Source: Hymenobacter cellulosivorans
GTDB taxonomy: Bacteria > Bacteroidota > Bacteroidia > Cytophagales > Hymenobacteraceae
DNA length: 64,000 nt
Assembly: GCF_022919135.1 (NCBI RefSeq)
Contig: NZ_CP095049.1
Location: 3,476,501-3,540,500 of the forward strand
Direction: 5' to 3'
Part shown: piece by piece, positions 33,082 through 41,344 of the stretch
Layout of the letters: each line of letters begins with the position of its first letter
Numbering within the stretch: the first letter of the stretch is position 1
Translations under genes and position numbers: made by a program
The notes under the pieces: model-generated
The model's database searches: none
Told to the model about the DNA's origin: nothing
The model's input: only the letters and a program-made list of their open reading frames with translations

Positions 33082-34407
33082 TTACAGGCCGTGAGCTTCG
33101 CGCATCGACTCGCGGCAGGCGGTCAGGTATTGATCCACCAGCTCGTCGGTGATGGTCGTGGACACGAACAAGGCTTCATACTGGGCGGGAGCCAGGTAGA
33201 TGCCGCGGTTCAGCATGGCCCGGAAGTAGCGGCCAAAGGCCTCGGTGTCGGAAGTTTTGGCGTCTTCGAGGTTGTGAACCGGCTTATCCGTGAAGAACAC
33301 GCTGAACATCGAGCCCACCTGATTGACGGTATAGTTCAGGCCCAACTCGGCGGCAATCTGGCGGGTGCCGTCGGCAATGCGGGTAGTGATACGCTCCAAT
33401 TCGGTGTAGAGCTCGGGGTGCTCCTGCAGGTAGGTGAGCTGGGCAATGCCGGCGGCAGTGGCAATGGGGTTGCCCGAGAGCGTACCTGCCTGGTAGACTT
33501 TGCCGGCCGGCGCCACGCAGTCCATAATGTCCTGCCGGCCACCGTAAGCCCCGACGGGCATACCGCCGCCGATGATTTTGCCTAGCGTGGTCATGTCGGG
33601 CGTGATGCCGTAGCGTTCCTGAGCGCCGCCGCGGGCCAGGCGGAAACCAGTCATGACTTCGTCGAAAATCAGGACGATGCCGTACTCGGTGCACAACTCG
33701 CGCAGGCCCTGCAGGTAGCCTTGGTCAGGCGCGACGAGGCCCATGTTGCCTACTACGGGCTCCAGAATCAGAGCGGCAACCTGGTCTTGGTTGGCTTCAA
33801 TGGCGGCGCGGGTAGCTGCCAGGTCGTTGTAGGCCACCGTAATGGTGTCCTGGGCTACGCCTTCGGTTACGCCCGGCGAATCGGGCGTGCCCAGAGTGAG
33901 GGCACCCGAGCCGGCCGCAATCAGGAAAGAGTCGCCGTGGCCGTGGTAGCAGCCTTCGAACTTGATAATCTTGTTGCGGCCGGTGTAGCCGCGGGCCACC
34001 CGGATGGCCGACATGCAGGCCTCGGTGCCCGAGTTGACCAGGCGCACCTTCTCGATGCTGGGCACCATTTTCTTGATGAGCTCGGCCATTTCGACCTCGC
34101 GGCGGGTGGGCGCCCCAAACGACAAGGACCCCTGGATGGCGTCCTGCACGGCGTTGAGCACCACGTCCGGGGCGTGACCCAGAATCATGGGGCCCCAGGA
34201 GTTGATGAAGTCCATGTAGCGGTTGCCGTCCACGTCGGTCAGCCAGGCACCCTTGGCCGACTGCATGAACACGGGGTGGCCGCCCACGGCGCGGAAGGCG
34301 CGAACCGGCGAGTTGACGCCGCCGGGAATATGGTCTTTGGCGCGGGTAAACAGCGCGTCGGAAGTAGCGAGGTTGAGGTCAGTAGTCAGAGCTGATTCTT
34401 GAGCCAT
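33082..34407 (-). CDS. hemL: Glutamate-1-semialdehyde 2,1-aminomutase
   Basis: A 441-residue PLP enzyme that makes 5-aminolevulinate in the C5 haem pathway. The PLP lysine lies in TLGKIIGGGMPVGAYGG (about residue 280), the PLP-ring aspartate in LIFDEVMTGFR, and the N-terminal PGGVNSPVRAFRAVGG is diagnostic. Full length and intact. It is flanked downstream by the R3 repeat, whose central hairpin may act as its terminator. Confidence 0.96.
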   Translation of the reverse strand: MAQESALTTDLNLATSDALFTRAKDHIPGGVNSPVRAFRAVGGHPVFMQSAKGAWLTDVDGNRYMDFINSWGPMILGHAPDVVLNAVQDAIQGSLSFGAPTRREVEMAELIKKMVPSIEKVRLVNSGTEACMSAIRVARGYTGRNKIIKFEGCYHGHGDSFLIAAGSGALTLGTPDSPGVTEGVAQDTITVAYNDLAATRAAIEANQDQVAALILEPVVGNMGLVAPDQGYLQGLRELCTEYGIVLIFDEVMTGFRLARGGAQERYGITPDMTTLGKIIGGGMPVGAYGGRQDIMDCVAPAGKVYQAGTLSGNPIATAAGIAQLTYLQEHPELYTELERITTRIADGTRQIAAELGLNYTVNQVGSMFSVFFTDKPVHNLEDAKTSDTEAFGRYFRAMLNRGIYLAPAQYEALFVSTTITDELVDQYLTACRESMREAHGL

Positions 34408-34500
34408 GAGGAGCAGGGAAGAAGGCGTAGCGAGAGGGTAAAGTTGACATTGAACAGCGGATATCTCACTACTTTTTACCCGCTCTTACTGAAGTATAAC

Positions 34501-36540
34501 CTAGCGGAAGCCAACTGGGTTCTGTACTTCCACTTCCAGGCGCTCCAATTTGGTAAACGGCACGTACTGGTTGTCGTGGGCGCCGGTGGGGTAGCCGATG
34601 CCCTGAAACACGGAGCCTGAAATTGGGCCGGAGGCAGCCAGATTCTGCTGGAAACCGGGGCCGTTCAGGTGCAGCTGGGAGCCAAAGTAGTAAAGCAGTT
34701 CGAAGCCAGTGAAGGCAAACACCGACGGCGGCAGGTTCTGGCGCTGAGTGTAAAGCTGGCGGAAGCGGCGCACGCCGGGGTTGAGCTTGTCGAGATACTT
34801 GGGATGAATAAAAAACACGTCCCGCGAGTCGAGCTGGCCCAGGCTCACCCGGGAGTTTTCCAGCCAGGAGGCGTAGGTCAGCAGTGGCAGGCGGGCTCCC
34901 TGGCTCTGCATTACGCCCAGGGTGTAGGGGCCAGCCTTGCGGTGGTCGGAAGCCACTACCAGGTGGCCCACCGTTTTAAGGTCGACACCAGCAAAGCCTG
35001 CACTCAGGGTTTCTTCCACGTCGGAGTTGATGCGGCGCAGCTGCAGGACCTTGCCACCCAGGGCTTCGTAGGCGGTTTTGTAGGCTTGTCCGAAGGCGGC
35101 TTCGTCCTTGGTATCCTCGTAGAGCACCACGGCCGTGCGGCCCGTGAAGCGGGAAATGGCAAACTGCGCCGCTTGCTTGGCCTGGGTTACGGTGCTGGGC
35201 TCAAAGAGGTAGTGCCAGCCGTTGTCCTGCACCAGGTCGGCGTCCTGGGAAAGGGGATTGATGCAGATAATCTGCCGCTGCTGAGCGTAGCGGGCCAGAA
35301 TCTTGCTGCCCGACTTATAAATGGGGCCGATAATCATATCCATGCCGGCCAGCTCGGGCAAGGCCAGCACCTGCTTGAGCTGCAGCGTGTCGGCGCCGGT
35401 GTCGTAGGAGAAGAGCTGAATCGGGCGGCCCTCGCGCTGCAGTGAATCCTGGGCCAGGCGCATACCGGCGTAGAGGTCCGTCACAAACTGGTTTTTGCGC
35501 TGCTTTTCCCAGCTGGGGTCGTCGAATTCGAAGGGCAAGAGCACGGCCACGTTGTAGGAGCTCTTTTTCTGGGCTTTAGGACGGGGCGTGTAGCGGGTTC
35601 GGTCGAGGCTGAACTGGGTAACGAGTTGGTCGAGGACAGGCTTGTCGGCGTCGGTGTACCAGCCGCCAGCCACGAGCTTGTCGGCGTAAGCCCGGCCTAC
35701 GGCAGCATCCTGGGGGTAGCGCTGCAGCAGGTTTTGAAAAAGTACCTTGTCTTTGATGCGGGGCAAATACACGGCTTTCATGGCTTCCCGCTCGGTTTCG
35801 AGGCGGCCGGCGGGCAGTTGAGCCAGCACTTTCAGGGCGTTGTCGGCTTCGCCTTGCTCGAAAGATACCTGGCCCTGCAGGAAAAAGGCTTCCGCCAGGT
35901 TGGGCCAGTTGGGGTACTCGTTGCGCAGCAGATTGAGCATCTGCTCGGCCTCGGCCCATTTCTTGGCCCGGGTGGCAGCAATGGCATATAAGTAGGCCGC
36001 GTCGGGGGACCGGTCGAACTTGGCCGTGGGCAGCGTCAGGGGTTCCAGCTCCTGCATAGCCAGGTCGTAGCGGGTCTGGTTGATGAGGGTTTTGCCGTTC
36101 TGGTAGCGCACGTTCGGGTCACTGGAGCCCAGGTTGGCGGGCAGCGGTACCTGGGGCTTGGACGGGGTGGGCAGGGCAGGTTTGGGCGTGGTCGGAGCCG
36201 TGGTAGCAGCCGCTTTGGTAGGGCTCGTAGGCGAAGCAGCGGCGGACTTGGTGCTATTAGCAGCAGCCGGTTTGGTAGCGCCCGTAGCTGGCGTAGCGGC
36301 CGGTTTGCCCGCGGCGGGCTTGGCGGGCGCAGTAGTGGGTTTGGTGGCGGAGGTAGCCGGAGCGGGGCCGGGCGTTTTGCTCGGAACCCCAGTCGGCTTT
36401 TTGGCCGCCGGTACGGTGGTCGTGCCGGCCGGGCGCGGCGCGGCGGGTTTGGGCGTGGTCGGCTGTTGGGCCAGCCCCGTGAGGGTAGAAGAGGAAAGCA
36501 GCAGCGTGGCTGCCAGCCGAAGAGCAACAAGATGCCTCAT
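34501..36540 (-). CDS. Large LpoA/LppC-like periplasmic ligand-binding protein with low-complexity linker
   Basis: A 679-residue exported protein. The signal peptide ends LTGLAQQ. Residues about 25-135 are a Pro/Ala/Lys/Thr-rich, PEVK-like linker. TPR-like helices follow (about 140-330; YDLAMQELEPLTL, AEQMLNLLRNEYPNWPNLAE), then a type I periplasmic-binding fold (about 345-640; YNVAVLLPFEFDD, AGMRLAQDSLQREGR, DMIIGPIYKSGSK, GRTAVVLYED). TPR plus PBP-I is the LpoA plan, an activator of penicillin-binding proteins, but that role is inference. The start is 36540; the upstream frame to 37131 is antisense to the DUF1361 gene. A -7 box lies 68 bases upstream. Confidence 0.82.
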   Translation of the reverse strand: MRHLVALRLAATLLLSSSTLTGLAQQPTTPKPAAPRPAGTTTVPAAKKPTGVPSKTPGPAPATSATKPTTAPAKPAAGKPAATPATGATKPAAANSTKSAAASPTSPTKAAATTAPTTPKPALPTPSKPQVPLPANLGSSDPNVRYQNGKTLINQTRYDLAMQELEPLTLPTAKFDRSPDAAYLYAIAATRAKKWAEAEQMLNLLRNEYPNWPNLAEAFFLQGQVSFEQGEADNALKVLAQLPAGRLETEREAMKAVYLPRIKDKVLFQNLLQRYPQDAAVGRAYADKLVAGGWYTDADKPVLDQLVTQFSLDRTRYTPRPKAQKKSSYNVAVLLPFEFDDPSWEKQRKNQFVTDLYAGMRLAQDSLQREGRPIQLFSYDTGADTLQLKQVLALPELAGMDMIIGPIYKSGSKILARYAQQRQIICINPLSQDADLVQDNGWHYLFEPSTVTQAKQAAQFAISRFTGRTAVVLYEDTKDEAAFGQAYKTAYEALGGKVLQLRRINSDVEETLSAGFAGVDLKTVGHLVVASDHRKAGPYTLGVMQSQGARLPLLTYASWLENSRVSLGQLDSRDVFFIHPKYLDKLNPGVRRFRQLYTQRQNLPPSVFAFTGFELLYYFGSQLHLNGPGFQQNLAASGPISGSVFQGIGYPTGAHDNQYVPFTKLERLEVEVQNPVGFR

Positions 36541-36607
36541 AGCAGAGGGCCGGAGAGTTAGGTCGAAAGGGAGTTGCCAGCCAAACCAGCGGCCGGCAAC
36601 ATTCGGG

Positions 36608-36615
36608 CAAAGGTA
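36608..36615 (-). promoter_or_regulatory. -7 promoter box for the LpoA-like gene
   Basis: The minus strand reads TACCTTTG, an exact TAnnTTTG match, 68 bases before the ATG at 36540. It lies inside the longer frame to 37131 and so also argues against that extension. Confidence 0.55.
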
Positions 36616-36723
36616 CGCAGGATCGGGCGGGAAGATGTAGGAGTCAGATTTACGCCGTATTTTACCCGCTCTTCCGGCGGGTTGGGGCATACTCCAGCAC
36701 GCTCCCTTTACGTTACGAGTCCT

Positions 36724-37416
36724 ATGCAAACTTCTGCCGCCGCTTTTTCCCGGCCCGAGCTTCGCCAGCGGCTCAACCTGCTGCTGGTGCTCGGCGCTTC
36801 GCTCGCGCTGAGCGTGGTGCTGATTGTGTTCCGGGTGTTCCTGACCCAGAAGATTTACTTCGTATTTCTGCTCTGGAACCTGTTTCTGGCTTTGATTCCC
36901 TTCGGATTGAGTACGATGCTGGGCTTGGCCGCTGGACCGGTGCGGGCCCGGGTACTGCTGCCGGTGGGAGCCGTGTGGCTCTTGTTTTTCCCGAACGCGC
37001 CCTACATTCTCACCGACTTGTTTCACCTGGAGCCCCGCAGCGGCGTGCCCTACTGGTATGATCTGGCCCTGATTCTGACTTGCGCCTGGAACGGACTGAT
37101 GCTGGCTTACGCTTCGCTGCTGGATATGCAAAACCTAGTGCAGCGCCGCATGGGCTCGGCCGCCAGCTGGGTATTCGTGGTAGTGGCGCTGCTGCTGAGT
37201 AGCTTCGGAATTTACCTGGGCCGGTTTCTGCGCTTCAACAGCTGGGATATTATCACCAACCCGCTGACGCTGTTCTACGACATCCTGAACCGGGTGCTGC
37301 ATCCGGCGGCCCACCCCCGCACCTGGGGCGTTACGCTGCTGTTCGGCGTATTCCTGGTTATTGGCTACAGCACCGTGCGTCTGCTGGGCCGCCTGCAGCC
37401 TGCTCCGGCCGAATAG
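36724..37416 (+). CDS. DUF1361 membrane protein
   Basis: A 230-residue polytopic protein with about six membrane segments. The DUF1361 core is visible: WLLFFPNAPYILTDLFHL (about 86), YDLALILTCAWNGLMLAYAS and SFGIYLGRFLRFNSWDI. The family is common in Bacteroidota and Firmicutes; its function is unknown. Start 36724 (MQTSAAAFSRPELR) is preferred; upstream codons are antisense to another gene's leader. It is convergent with the amidotransferase gene. Confidence 0.87.
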   Translation: MQTSAAAFSRPELRQRLNLLLVLGASLALSVVLIVFRVFLTQKIYFVFLLWNLFLALIPFGLSTMLGLAAGPVRARVLLPVGAVWLLFFPNAPYILTDLFHLEPRSGVPYWYDLALILTCAWNGLMLAYASLLDMQNLVQRRMGSAASWVFVVVALLLSSFGIYLGRFLRFNSWDIITNPLTLFYDILNRVLHPAAHPRTWGVTLLFGVFLVIGYSTVRLLGRLQPAPAE

Positions 37417-37435
37417 CCCCACCTGGCCGCCTGAT

Positions 37436-38140
37436 TTACCGCAGCGTCTGGGCCGCCAGCCGGTCAAGCAAGCCTAGCAGAAAGGCGTTGCCGGGCGCCA
37501 GTTCCCCGGCACGGGCCCGCAGCTCGGCCGCCGACTGCACCCAGGGCCCCGGCACCAGCTCGTGGCCGTCGTGGTGCAGCATGGCCGCCAGAATTTCCGG
37601 AGTTAGCTCGGGGTGAAACTGCAAGCCCACCACCCGGTTGTCAAAAATGAAGCCTTGCTGGGCGCAGGCCGCCGAGCTAGCCAGTGGCACGGCGTCCGAA
37701 GGCAGCTCAAACGCGTCGCCGTGCCAGTGCAACACGGTCAGGGGCTCGGGCAAGGGTGCTACAAACGGGTGCTGTTGTGCTATGGCCGGCGGGTAAACCG
37801 GCCAAAAACCGATTTCCAGGGCCGGGCTGCGGTACACCGTTGCTCCCAGGGCTTCGGCCAGCAGTTGGGCACCCAGGCAGATGCCCAGTACCACTTTGCC
37901 TGCTCCAATAGCTGCCTGGATTCCCGCTTTTTCATTCCGCAGCCACGGGTACTCGGCTTCCTCGTGCACGCCCATCACCCCGCCCAGTACTAGCAGCCAA
38001 TCATAGTCGGTAGTAGGCGGAAACTGCGGGCCGGGCTCGTACAGACGGGTGTAGGTCCAGGTGTGACCGTGGTGGGCGGCCCAGTCGAGCAGTACGCCCG
38101 GCGTTTCGAAAGCTGCGTGCTGGTAGCAATGAATCCGCAT
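37436..38140 (-). CDS. Class I glutamine amidotransferase-like protein
   Basis: A 234-residue GATase1 protein. The nucleophile elbow is GICLGAQLLAEALGA (Cys about 86), with the His-Glu pair in LQFHPELTPE, so the triad is complete. It opens MRIHCYQHAAFETPG, typical of the stand-alone YfeJ/GMP-synthase-like amidotransferases (gamma-glutamyl hydrolase-like). The acceptor substrate is unknown. The upstream gene starts only 3 bases beyond this gene's start, with 2 bases between the upstream stop and this ATG, so both form one operon. Confidence 0.87.
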   Translation of the reverse strand: MRIHCYQHAAFETPGVLLDWAAHHGHTWTYTRLYEPGPQFPPTTDYDWLLVLGGVMGVHEEAEYPWLRNEKAGIQAAIGAGKVVLGICLGAQLLAEALGATVYRSPALEIGFWPVYPPAIAQQHPFVAPLPEPLTVLHWHGDAFELPSDAVPLASSAACAQQGFIFDNRVVGLQFHPELTPEILAAMLHHDGHELVPGPWVQSAAELRARAGELAPGNAFLLGLLDRLAAQTLR

Positions 38141-38142
38141 GG

Positions 38143-38883
38143 CTAGCGCAAATCGTCGTGTTCGAGGTAAAGACTATAACTGACCTGCAGCGGCCGGAGC
38201 TCTCCGCCCGTAGCGGGCCTTGCCAGTAGTTGCTGGCCGGCTTGCAGGGGCACTTTGGCCGCTTGGGTGAAAAGTATCTGTACTAGCGCCTCGGGCTGGC
38301 CTTTTACGGCTGCTCGGGTTGCTGCCAATTGTACAACCTGGTCGAAATCGGGCTGGCCGGCAATGCGGTGGATTACAAACTGCTCGGGCTCCTGGCCAAC
38401 CAGCAGCAGGGCCGGCTCGGGCGTGGCGCTGGGTGTGAGGCGCTGAAAATACAGCACCTGCCTGATACGCACCGTAATCTGGCGGGCAATGGGCGTGCCG
38501 CCCCGCTCAAAATGGCCCCGGTAGAGCGTAGCCCGAAACGGCCGAGGCTGTTGCACCATCTGGGGCAGCACAAATTGCTCGGGCTCCAGGGTGTAGACGG
38601 TTTGCTGCGGAAACTGCTGCTGGCTGGCCCGGTACGCCGCTTGGGCCGAGTCGCCGAGTTCCAGTTCCAGCACCACCTGGTAGTCGTGTGGCGTGTGGAA
38701 CATGGGCAGGTGGGAGGCGAATACCTGTTGCTGCCCAAAAATCAGCATACCGTGGGTGCTGGACCGGTCGGCCGGGCCGGGAGCGGGGGAGTGGGGGTGC
38801 TGGGCCTGGGCGAAAGAGCAGCACAGAAGGAGCAGCGCAGTGAACAATGTGCGCGGCCCAACCCGGAGCGGGTTAACAAGCAT
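38143..38883 (-). CDS. Exported protein of unknown function
   Basis: A 246-residue protein with a signal peptide (about 1-27, ending CCSFAQAQ). The start of the mature region, HGMLIFGQQQVFASHLPMFH followed by TPHDYQVVLELEL, looks like a conserved block and has many His residues that could bind metal. The rest forms beta-rich segments (ATLYRGHFERGG, ITVRIRQVLYFQRL, VSYSLYLEHDD). No named family is recognised. It is the first gene of a two-gene unit with the amidotransferase. Confidence 0.7.
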   Translation of the reverse strand: MLVNPLRVGPRTLFTALLLLCCSFAQAQHPHSPAPGPADRSSTHGMLIFGQQQVFASHLPMFHTPHDYQVVLELELGDSAQAAYRASQQQFPQQTVYTLEPEQFVLPQMVQQPRPFRATLYRGHFERGGTPIARQITVRIRQVLYFQRLTPSATPEPALLLVGQEPEQFVIHRIAGQPDFDQVVQLAATRAAVKGQPEALVQILFTQAAKVPLQAGQQLLARPATGGELRPLQVSYSLYLEHDDLR

Positions 38884-38929
38884 TTGTCAGAAGGGACAAA
38901 GGGGGGATTGCCAATAAGCGGCACCGGGG

Positions 38930-38937
38930 CAAAGATA
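38930..38937 (-). promoter_or_regulatory. -7 promoter box for the 38143-38883 gene
   Basis: The minus strand reads TATCTTTG, an exact TAnnTTTG match, 47 bases before the ATG at 38883. Confidence 0.55.
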
Positions 38938-39045
38938 CGCCCCCGCTGCGGTGCGGACCTAATCCGGCTCGGCCACGACAACACAAAACCGCCTGAGCCA
39001 GCGCCAACGTCGAGTTTACTCGCCAGAAAGCCGTTTCTTGGCTGC

Positions 39046-39053
39046 TATATTCG
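39046..39053 (+). promoter_or_regulatory. Probable -7 box for the DUF4153 gene
   Basis: TATATTCG, one mismatch from TAnnTTTG, lies 9 bases before the ATG at 39063, implying a very short or absent leader. Confidence 0.45.
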
Positions 39054-39062
39054 ATACTTGCT

Positions 39063-40985
39063 ATGAAACTTCCTTCCTTACAGCACGTCGTTGCCGAAGC
39101 CACCCGGGTGGTTCGCCGTTTCCCGCTCACGCTGCTGTGTGCCCTGGTCCTCTGCGTGGCTGGCATCTATACGATCAGCCTCGACTACCCGGAGGAGCAA
39201 AAGCTGAAGTGGCTGTTTCCGCTGGCCTCTTCGGCGGCGCTCGGCCTGACCCTGACCTTGAGCCTGGCCCTGGCGGCTGAGCGGTACCGCTGGCCTCTGG
39301 TAGGCAAGTTGGCCGCAGCCCTGGGCACCGTCGGGTTGTTGGTCTTGTGGTACGTAGCGGCTCCTGCTAAGCCCGACATGGTGTGGGTGCTGCGGTTGTT
39401 TGTGTTGCTGGTGGCCTCGCACTTGCTGGTGGCCGTGGTGCCCTACCTGCCCGAGCTGCGCCGCCAGGCCGATACGCCCGGCTTTTGGCGTTACAACGAA
39501 ACCTTGTTTTTGCGCATTCTTACGGCCGGACTGTACTCGGGCGTGCTGTATGCCGGCTGCTCCCTGGCTTTGGTAGCCGTTAAAAACCTGTTTGATGTCA
39601 AGCTAGATGACAACTTATTTGGCTACCTGTTTACGGTGCTGGCCACCCTATTCAACACCTGGTTTTTCCTGGCCGGCGTGCCTCAGGACTTTGCCGCCCT
39701 GGAACAGGAAGCCCCTTATCCGAAAGGACTAAAGGTCTTTACCCAGTTTGTGCTGCTGCCGTTGGTGGTGCTGTATTTAGGCATTCTCTACGCCTACCTG
39801 GGTCGGATTGTGGTGCAGTGGGAGTTGCCCAAAGGCTGGGTTTCCATTCTGATTCTGGCATTTTCGGTGGCCGGCATCTTTGCCTTGCTCCTGATTCACC
39901 CCATCCGCGACGCGGCCGGAAACACCTGGATTCGCACCTTTTCCCGCTGGTTTTACCGGGCCTTGCTGCCGCTGCTGGGCCTGCTGGTCGTGGCCATCAA
40001 CACCCGAATTCAGGCGTATGGTTTTACCGAGGAGCGCTACTACGTGCTGGTGCTGGCCGGGTGGCTGGCCATTATGCTGGCGTATTTTCTCTGGCACCAG
40101 GGGCGGGGCATTATCTGGATTCCGGCTTCCCTGGCTGTAGTGGCTCTGCTCACGTTGCTGGGGCCCTGGAGCGCGGTGGCGGTGGCCGAGCGGAGCCAAC
40201 TCAGGGAGTTAAAGGAGCTGAGTGCCCAGCACCAGCTGCTGCAAAATGGGCGGCTCGACTCAGCGGGGCGGCGGGCACCGAAGCTGCCTTTTGCGGCCCG
40301 CAAGCGGATTACGTCCATTTTTGTGTTTTTTGCGGAGCGCGGTGCCATCGACCAGCTGCAGCCTCTGTTTGCCGTCTCCCTCCAACTACCCGATTCATTG
40401 CGCAATGCCGTGAGTGACGAGCAACGCAGCTGGCAAACCCAGCGGCTGTTTGCAGCCAGTCATATTGACCGGGTTGGCTATTACGAGGAAGAAGATGAAT
40501 TTCCCGAAACAAGGTCTTCGTTTACTGTCGAACCACCTGAGGCGCAGCCCCTGGGGCCGGGCCGCTACTGGCTGCGCCGCGTCGCGCCCGACTATTACCA
40601 GAAACCCGACGATGATACGCTGGCACAGTTGGTGCTGGGGGAAGGTACTTTCCGGTTGCGCAGCACCGGCCGCCGCCGCTGGCTTCATCTGGAGCAGCTG
40701 CGGGCTGATGGCCGCTGGCAAATCAGGCTTACGGCCCAAACCGGAGCCCTGGCCGATTCGCTGGTGCAGCGTCACCCCGCCGCTACTACTGAAGAGGAGT
40801 TGGCTGGAATTCGGCTTCCGGCCAAGGGCCTTACGCTTACGGCCCGCGGCGCCAACGCCACGTTGCAGCTGTACCTGTCCGAGCTAAGCCGTAGTAGCCG
40901 CCAGGATACCGTCCGCTACGATTACAGTGGCAGCGCCTTGCTAGAGCTAAAGGCTAATCCGAAAGCACTGAAGCCTGAAAAGTAA
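39063..40985 (+). CDS. DUF4153 membrane protein
   Basis: A 640-residue inner-membrane protein. The N-terminal two thirds holds about ten to eleven hydrophobic segments (for example FPLTLLCALVLCVAGIYTIS, FVLLPLVVLYLGILYAYLG, YVLVLAGWLAIMLAYFLWH). The C-terminal third (about 385-640) is soluble and carries YYEEEDEFPETRSSF and beta-rich segments. The layout and segments such as RYNETLFLRILTAGLYSGVL match DUF4153, frequent in Bacteroidota and of unknown function. It is a single gene. Confidence 0.85.
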   Translation: MKLPSLQHVVAEATRVVRRFPLTLLCALVLCVAGIYTISLDYPEEQKLKWLFPLASSAALGLTLTLSLALAAERYRWPLVGKLAAALGTVGLLVLWYVAAPAKPDMVWVLRLFVLLVASHLLVAVVPYLPELRRQADTPGFWRYNETLFLRILTAGLYSGVLYAGCSLALVAVKNLFDVKLDDNLFGYLFTVLATLFNTWFFLAGVPQDFAALEQEAPYPKGLKVFTQFVLLPLVVLYLGILYAYLGRIVVQWELPKGWVSILILAFSVAGIFALLLIHPIRDAAGNTWIRTFSRWFYRALLPLLGLLVVAINTRIQAYGFTEERYYVLVLAGWLAIMLAYFLWHQGRGIIWIPASLAVVALLTLLGPWSAVAVAERSQLRELKELSAQHQLLQNGRLDSAGRRAPKLPFAARKRITSIFVFFAERGAIDQLQPLFAVSLQLPDSLRNAVSDEQRSWQTQRLFAASHIDRVGYYEEEDEFPETRSSFTVEPPEAQPLGPGRYWLRRVAPDYYQKPDDDTLAQLVLGEGTFRLRSTGRRRWLHLEQLRADGRWQIRLTAQTGALADSLVQRHPAATTEEELAGIRLPAKGLTLTARGANATLQLYLSELSRSSRQDTVRYDYSGSALLELKANPKALKPEK

Positions 40986-41014
40986 AAGCCGGTCTGCAGT
41001 GCCCTCAAGGTAAT

Positions 41015-41197
41015 TTAGAGGCTGTACAGTAATAAGCCAAGCATCCAGTTCAGTAGAAACAGCGTGCTACCCAGCAGCAAGCCAAATACCACCCACCGCA
41101 GCGCATAGCTCAGCGGCGAGGTCCCGGCGGGCCGCTGTAAGCCCGGCCAAGCCATCCACAAACTTACCAAAGCAACCAGCAGGGCAATAAACAGCAT
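41015..41197 (-). CDS. Small two-helix membrane protein
   Basis: A 60-residue protein with two clear membrane segments (LFIALLVALVSLWMAW and WVVFGLLLGSTLFLLNWMLGLLLYSL, read in parts). The frame can be extended to 41263, but a consensus -7 box (TACTTTTG, 41245-41238) lies inside that extension, so the first usable start is the ATG at 41197. No family is recognised. It sits just downstream of the guaA terminator region on the same strand. Confidence 0.5.
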   Translation of the reverse strand: MLFIALLVALVSLWMAWPGLQRPAGTSPLSYALRWVVFGLLLGSTLFLLNWMLGLLLYSL

Positions 41198-41237
41198 CGG
41201 CGTTCCAATCAGGCGTTCCAACAAATCGGGTGAGCTG

Positions 41238-41245
41238 CAAAAGTA
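41238..41245 (-). promoter_or_regulatory. -7 promoter box for the small membrane protein
   Basis: The minus strand reads TACTTTTG (TAnnTTTG). A TTTG lies 22 bases upstream (41271-41268). It decides the start of the gene at 41197. Confidence 0.5.
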
Positions 41246-41269
41246 GTCGGCCCAGCCCCGCAAATACCA

Positions 41270-41306
41270 AAAAAGGCTGCTCCGAAAGTCCGGAACAGCC
41301 TTTTTG
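41270..41306 (-). terminator. Terminator of guaA
   Basis: AAAAAGGCTG...TCCG pairs with CGGA...CAGCCTTTTT with one bulged base on each side, about 40 bases after the guaA stop. Confidence 0.8.
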
Positions 41307-41344
41307 CTGAAAAGATTATCGGCTACAAAATCCGAAGTTCAGAC

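Noticed and set aside
36541..37131. N-terminal extension of the LpoA-like frame giving an 876-residue protein
   Set aside because: The extension is antisense to the DUF1361 gene, lacks a signal peptide, and contains a -7 promoter box (36615-36608). The start at 36540 begins a clean signal peptide.
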